The notes beneath the pieces were generated by a model. It saw only the letters and a list, made by a program, of their open reading frames with translations, ran no database searches and was not told where the DNA came from. A stretch of DNA of 64,000 nt from Diplosphaera chodatii (Eukaryota > Chlorophyta > Trebouxiophyceae > Prasiolales > Stichococcaceae): NCBI GenBank assembly GCA_032358165.1, contig JAALGY010000001.1, forward strand, positions 124,001 to 188,000, read 5' to 3'. Shown here one piece after another: positions 61,952-64,000 of this stretch. Numbering within the stretch: position 1 is the first letter of the stretch; every line of letters begins with the position of its first letter. The translations under genes were made by a program, and so were the position numbers.

Positions 61952-63208
61952 TCAGCTACTCTCGTTGTCACTGGTTCTATAACTCAGCGGTATATCTTTC
62001 CAATCGGCAAATTCCTCAGGGTCGAAGCCATCGATCCACATATCCGAGAATTCGTCGCCATCCCAACTGCAACCACCAGTTCAGGGCGTGCCATTTGGTT
62101 GCACAAATAGAATCCACCGTCAGACCCAACACATACAGCATGCATTCAAGCAGCCAACTGTTTAAAACTACATTCCACAGGCTTGTGTGCATGCACGGAT
62201 GACATCGTTTGCTGCATTTATGGATGGCTGTTGGCGGTTTCACTGCCGCCAGGATCTGTTGATGAGCACGCGGCACTCACTGAATGGGAAGGTTGCAATC
62301 AACCGCTGTGAGATAGATCCTCACTGCCACCGAGCTGTTCGCATCACAATCGTCAGGGTCGCCATAATTGCCATATGTCAGGCTCAAAGAGCCACTTCTT
62401 GCCAAGGACCAGGCTGCATCCTCCTGCGCACAGATAGAGGCACTGCCACTACTGGACCTACCGGAGTACGTAGCGCCAACTGGAGTAGTGTTTCACTCAG
62501 AAGCACGCTGCCAGTATGCCATATGCGCACAGCATTCATGAGTACCGTGTTGGGACATACCCACAACGTCACATTGCAACAGTATTGTTTACAAAATCAG
62601 GACTTGAATGAATTGCACGACAATGTGGGTGCGCTTACGCTGAAGTAGCAGTACCCAATGTCCTTCACTTTGGCGTGAGCCTCTATGTCATCTTGCATGA
62701 AAAACTGCTTTGCTGTGATGCCGCCCTCAGCAGTAAGGGTGTCGAACAGTTGGTCCAGCTGCTGGCGGGTGGCAGTGGGTTTGCTGGAGGCGCTACTGCC
62801 GGCAGCGAGGTCTAACATGAAAGCTTCCTCGTCTGTTTCAGCTGGCGATGATCGATCAAACACAAAATCGTACCACTCACCGCTGGGGCCTGAACCTGCG
62901 GCTTGTGCCAGGCAATGTTGCAAAGCTGCGCGATGTGGCAAGCGCAGCAGCGAAGCCCTGAGGTATGGCCGACTACTATTTGCAGGGACAGGCAACAACG
63001 GTTTGGACGGCAGATGATGTCCCAAGCCAGTGCTCCCGCAACTTCGGAGTGCATCGTGTGCAGATGCCAATGGCATGAGCTGCACCGGCAGGGTGTCTGG
63101 CGCATGCCTGGAAATATGGCATGCGAGAAAACCTGCAGAACAGCCTGCAAGTGACAACAGGCTTTGTGATGACCTTATGGTCTTCCCCTGTGAGACGACG
63201 TGTACCAA
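61952..63208 (-). CDS. Unrecognised acidic protein, exon model incomplete
   Basis: Two exon bodies look real. The upstream one ends at 62639 with a gtaagc donor and reads EWYDFVFDRSSPAETDEEAF, LDQLFDTLTAEGGITAKQFF, then DIEAHAKVKDIGYCYFS. The downstream one (62066-61952), after a gttgcag acceptor, reads WDGDEFSDMWIDGFDPEEFA and ends YRTSDNESS with a stop at 61952-61954. The second needs a phase-2 partner while the first ends in phase 0, so at least one middle exon is missing. The frame is open up to a Met at 63208, but the true start is unknown. The LFDTLTAEGG segment loosely recalls a helix-loop calcium fold; that is only a resemblance. Confidence 0.45.
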
Positions 63209-63951
63209 GCAGTGGCTGTGTATGCATCATCCGAGGACAGCGATGCATCCAGGGCAGTCCTTTCGCCCTTGGGTGCTAGGTTTACCTGCTCAGAACAGAC
63301 CCCCTGTACGTACCTACCTCGATGCCCGGTCATCACGCCCGTCTTCACTTTGCGCTGTCCCAGCCTAACTACAATCGTGCTGACCTTCGAGCCTTTTGCG
63401 CTGTCCTGACATGCATATGATCTGACCAGGGGAAGTTTCAGCCTGCTGTGAGAGGTTGTCGGCCGTCCCCAGACACCAAGATCTAAAACGGCGGTTGTGT
63501 GCGGACGGCCTGGTGATGATGCCTGCAATAAGCACTTGTGTCATAACCTGTACGAAGCTGATGACTCACTACTCTGGCGACTGCACAGTGTTGGGGCGGC
63601 CACGGTGGCTGCCAGAATGACTCCGGTCCAATGATTGCCAGATGGCGAACGTGTCCTCAACCGTCCGAAATGCATGGTCCCGATCACAAGCCTGAGGCAT
63701 TCTGCACCAGGGTTTGGCAGCCACGGTGACAGTAATGACACAGTTGCCGGTGTTGTAAGCCCGTCGTCACTCTGCCTTTTCACTCCACTCTCCCACCCTT
63801 CCATCCCACCCACGCTCGACGGGCCCACCGCCCGCTGCTGACACGTCCATCCAGCCGCCGCTACACTAACCAGCGGCAACACAGCGGTCCTGACCAGGAC
63901 CCCGAAGTACCGTCCATCAGCAGCAGCACAAACCTCAGGCGTATCATCACG
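63209..63951. other. Intergenic at the right end
   Basis: Presumed upstream regions of the acidic gene (-) and the partial gene at 63952 (+). Short frames only; no repeat or RNA gene seen. Confidence 0.35.
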
Positions 63952-64000
63952 ATGGCTCGTGCAGCTGCACTACTGCCGATTGCCTGCCTCCTTCTGACGC
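63952..64000 (+). CDS. Possible start of another secreted protein, cut by window end
   Basis: ATG at 63952 opens MARAAALLPIACLLLT, a plausible signal peptide that runs into the window edge. It begins MAR and is Ala/Leu-rich like secreted member 3 (MARSTALSVLLLIALVAG), but 16 residues cannot establish kinship. Confidence 0.4.
   Translation, partial: MARAAALLPIACLLLT

Noticed and set aside
1..64000. tRNA, rRNA or transposon genes
   Set aside because: I saw no cloverleaf with A/B boxes, no rRNA core and no reverse transcriptase or transposase motif. A systematic scan with tRNAscan-SE or a repeat library could still find something I missed.

Overview
The window reads as nuclear DNA of a green alga (Chlorophyta). 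Genes are on both strands and split into many short exons. Introns of roughly 80-450 bases mostly begin gtgagt/gtgcgt and end tgcag. Base composition is GC-rich, and proteins carry Ala/Pro/Thr/Ser-rich stretches. The gene set is eukaryotic: a TM9 protein, CCDC124, an EF-hand NADPH oxidase, Golgi-type glycosyltransferases, AMMECR1 and UBA2. I cannot fix the genus. I spliced the genes by hand. Where I say exon phases close, every junction keeps the reading frame from ATG to stop.

Layout. 1-2.6 kb: 3' part of a TM9-superfamily gene (+). 3.3-4.7 kb: CCDC124/Lso2-like ribosome-associated protein (+). 5.3-13.1 kb: 24-exon NADPH oxidase (+). 13.1-15.3 kb: a gap with no convincing gene. 15.3-20.6 kb: 854-residue single-pass surface protein with a huge Pro/Thr-rich ectodomain (+). 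21.6-23.2 kb: DUF1232 membrane protein (-). 24.2-42.1 kb: five consecutive glycan or small-molecule modifying enzymes, four of them with clear N-terminal signal anchors or signal peptides: FkbM-type methyltransferase (-), fringe-like GT31 glycosyltransferase (+), two tandem exostosin-like GT47 proteins (-,-) and a nucleotide-diphospho-sugar transferase-like protein (-). 43.0-47.5 kb: two small secreted Ala/Gly/Ser/Thr-rich proteins (-). 48.5-50.5 kb: AMMECR1 (-). 51.2-57.1 kb: UBA2/SAE2, the SUMO-activating enzyme subunit (+). 57.7-61.2 kb: a third secreted protein, homologous to the one at 45.1-47.5 kb (+). 62.0-63.2 kb: an unresolved acidic gene (-). 63.95 kb: the start of another possible secreted protein, cut by the window end.

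How it fits together. Genes for endomembrane cargo handling (TM9), surface oxidase activity (NOX), a PT-rich surface glycoprotein, several predicted Golgi transferases and a family of secreted low-complexity proteins lie close together. That suggests a neighbourhood devoted to the cell surface or wall, interrupted by housekeeping genes. The most novel items are: the undescribed secreted family with a conserved Pro-Leu-Lys...Ala-Ser-Asp-Ser core; the five-gene glycan cluster; and the clear use of GC-AG introns, including three intron positions where one tandem GT47 paralog has GC and the other GT.
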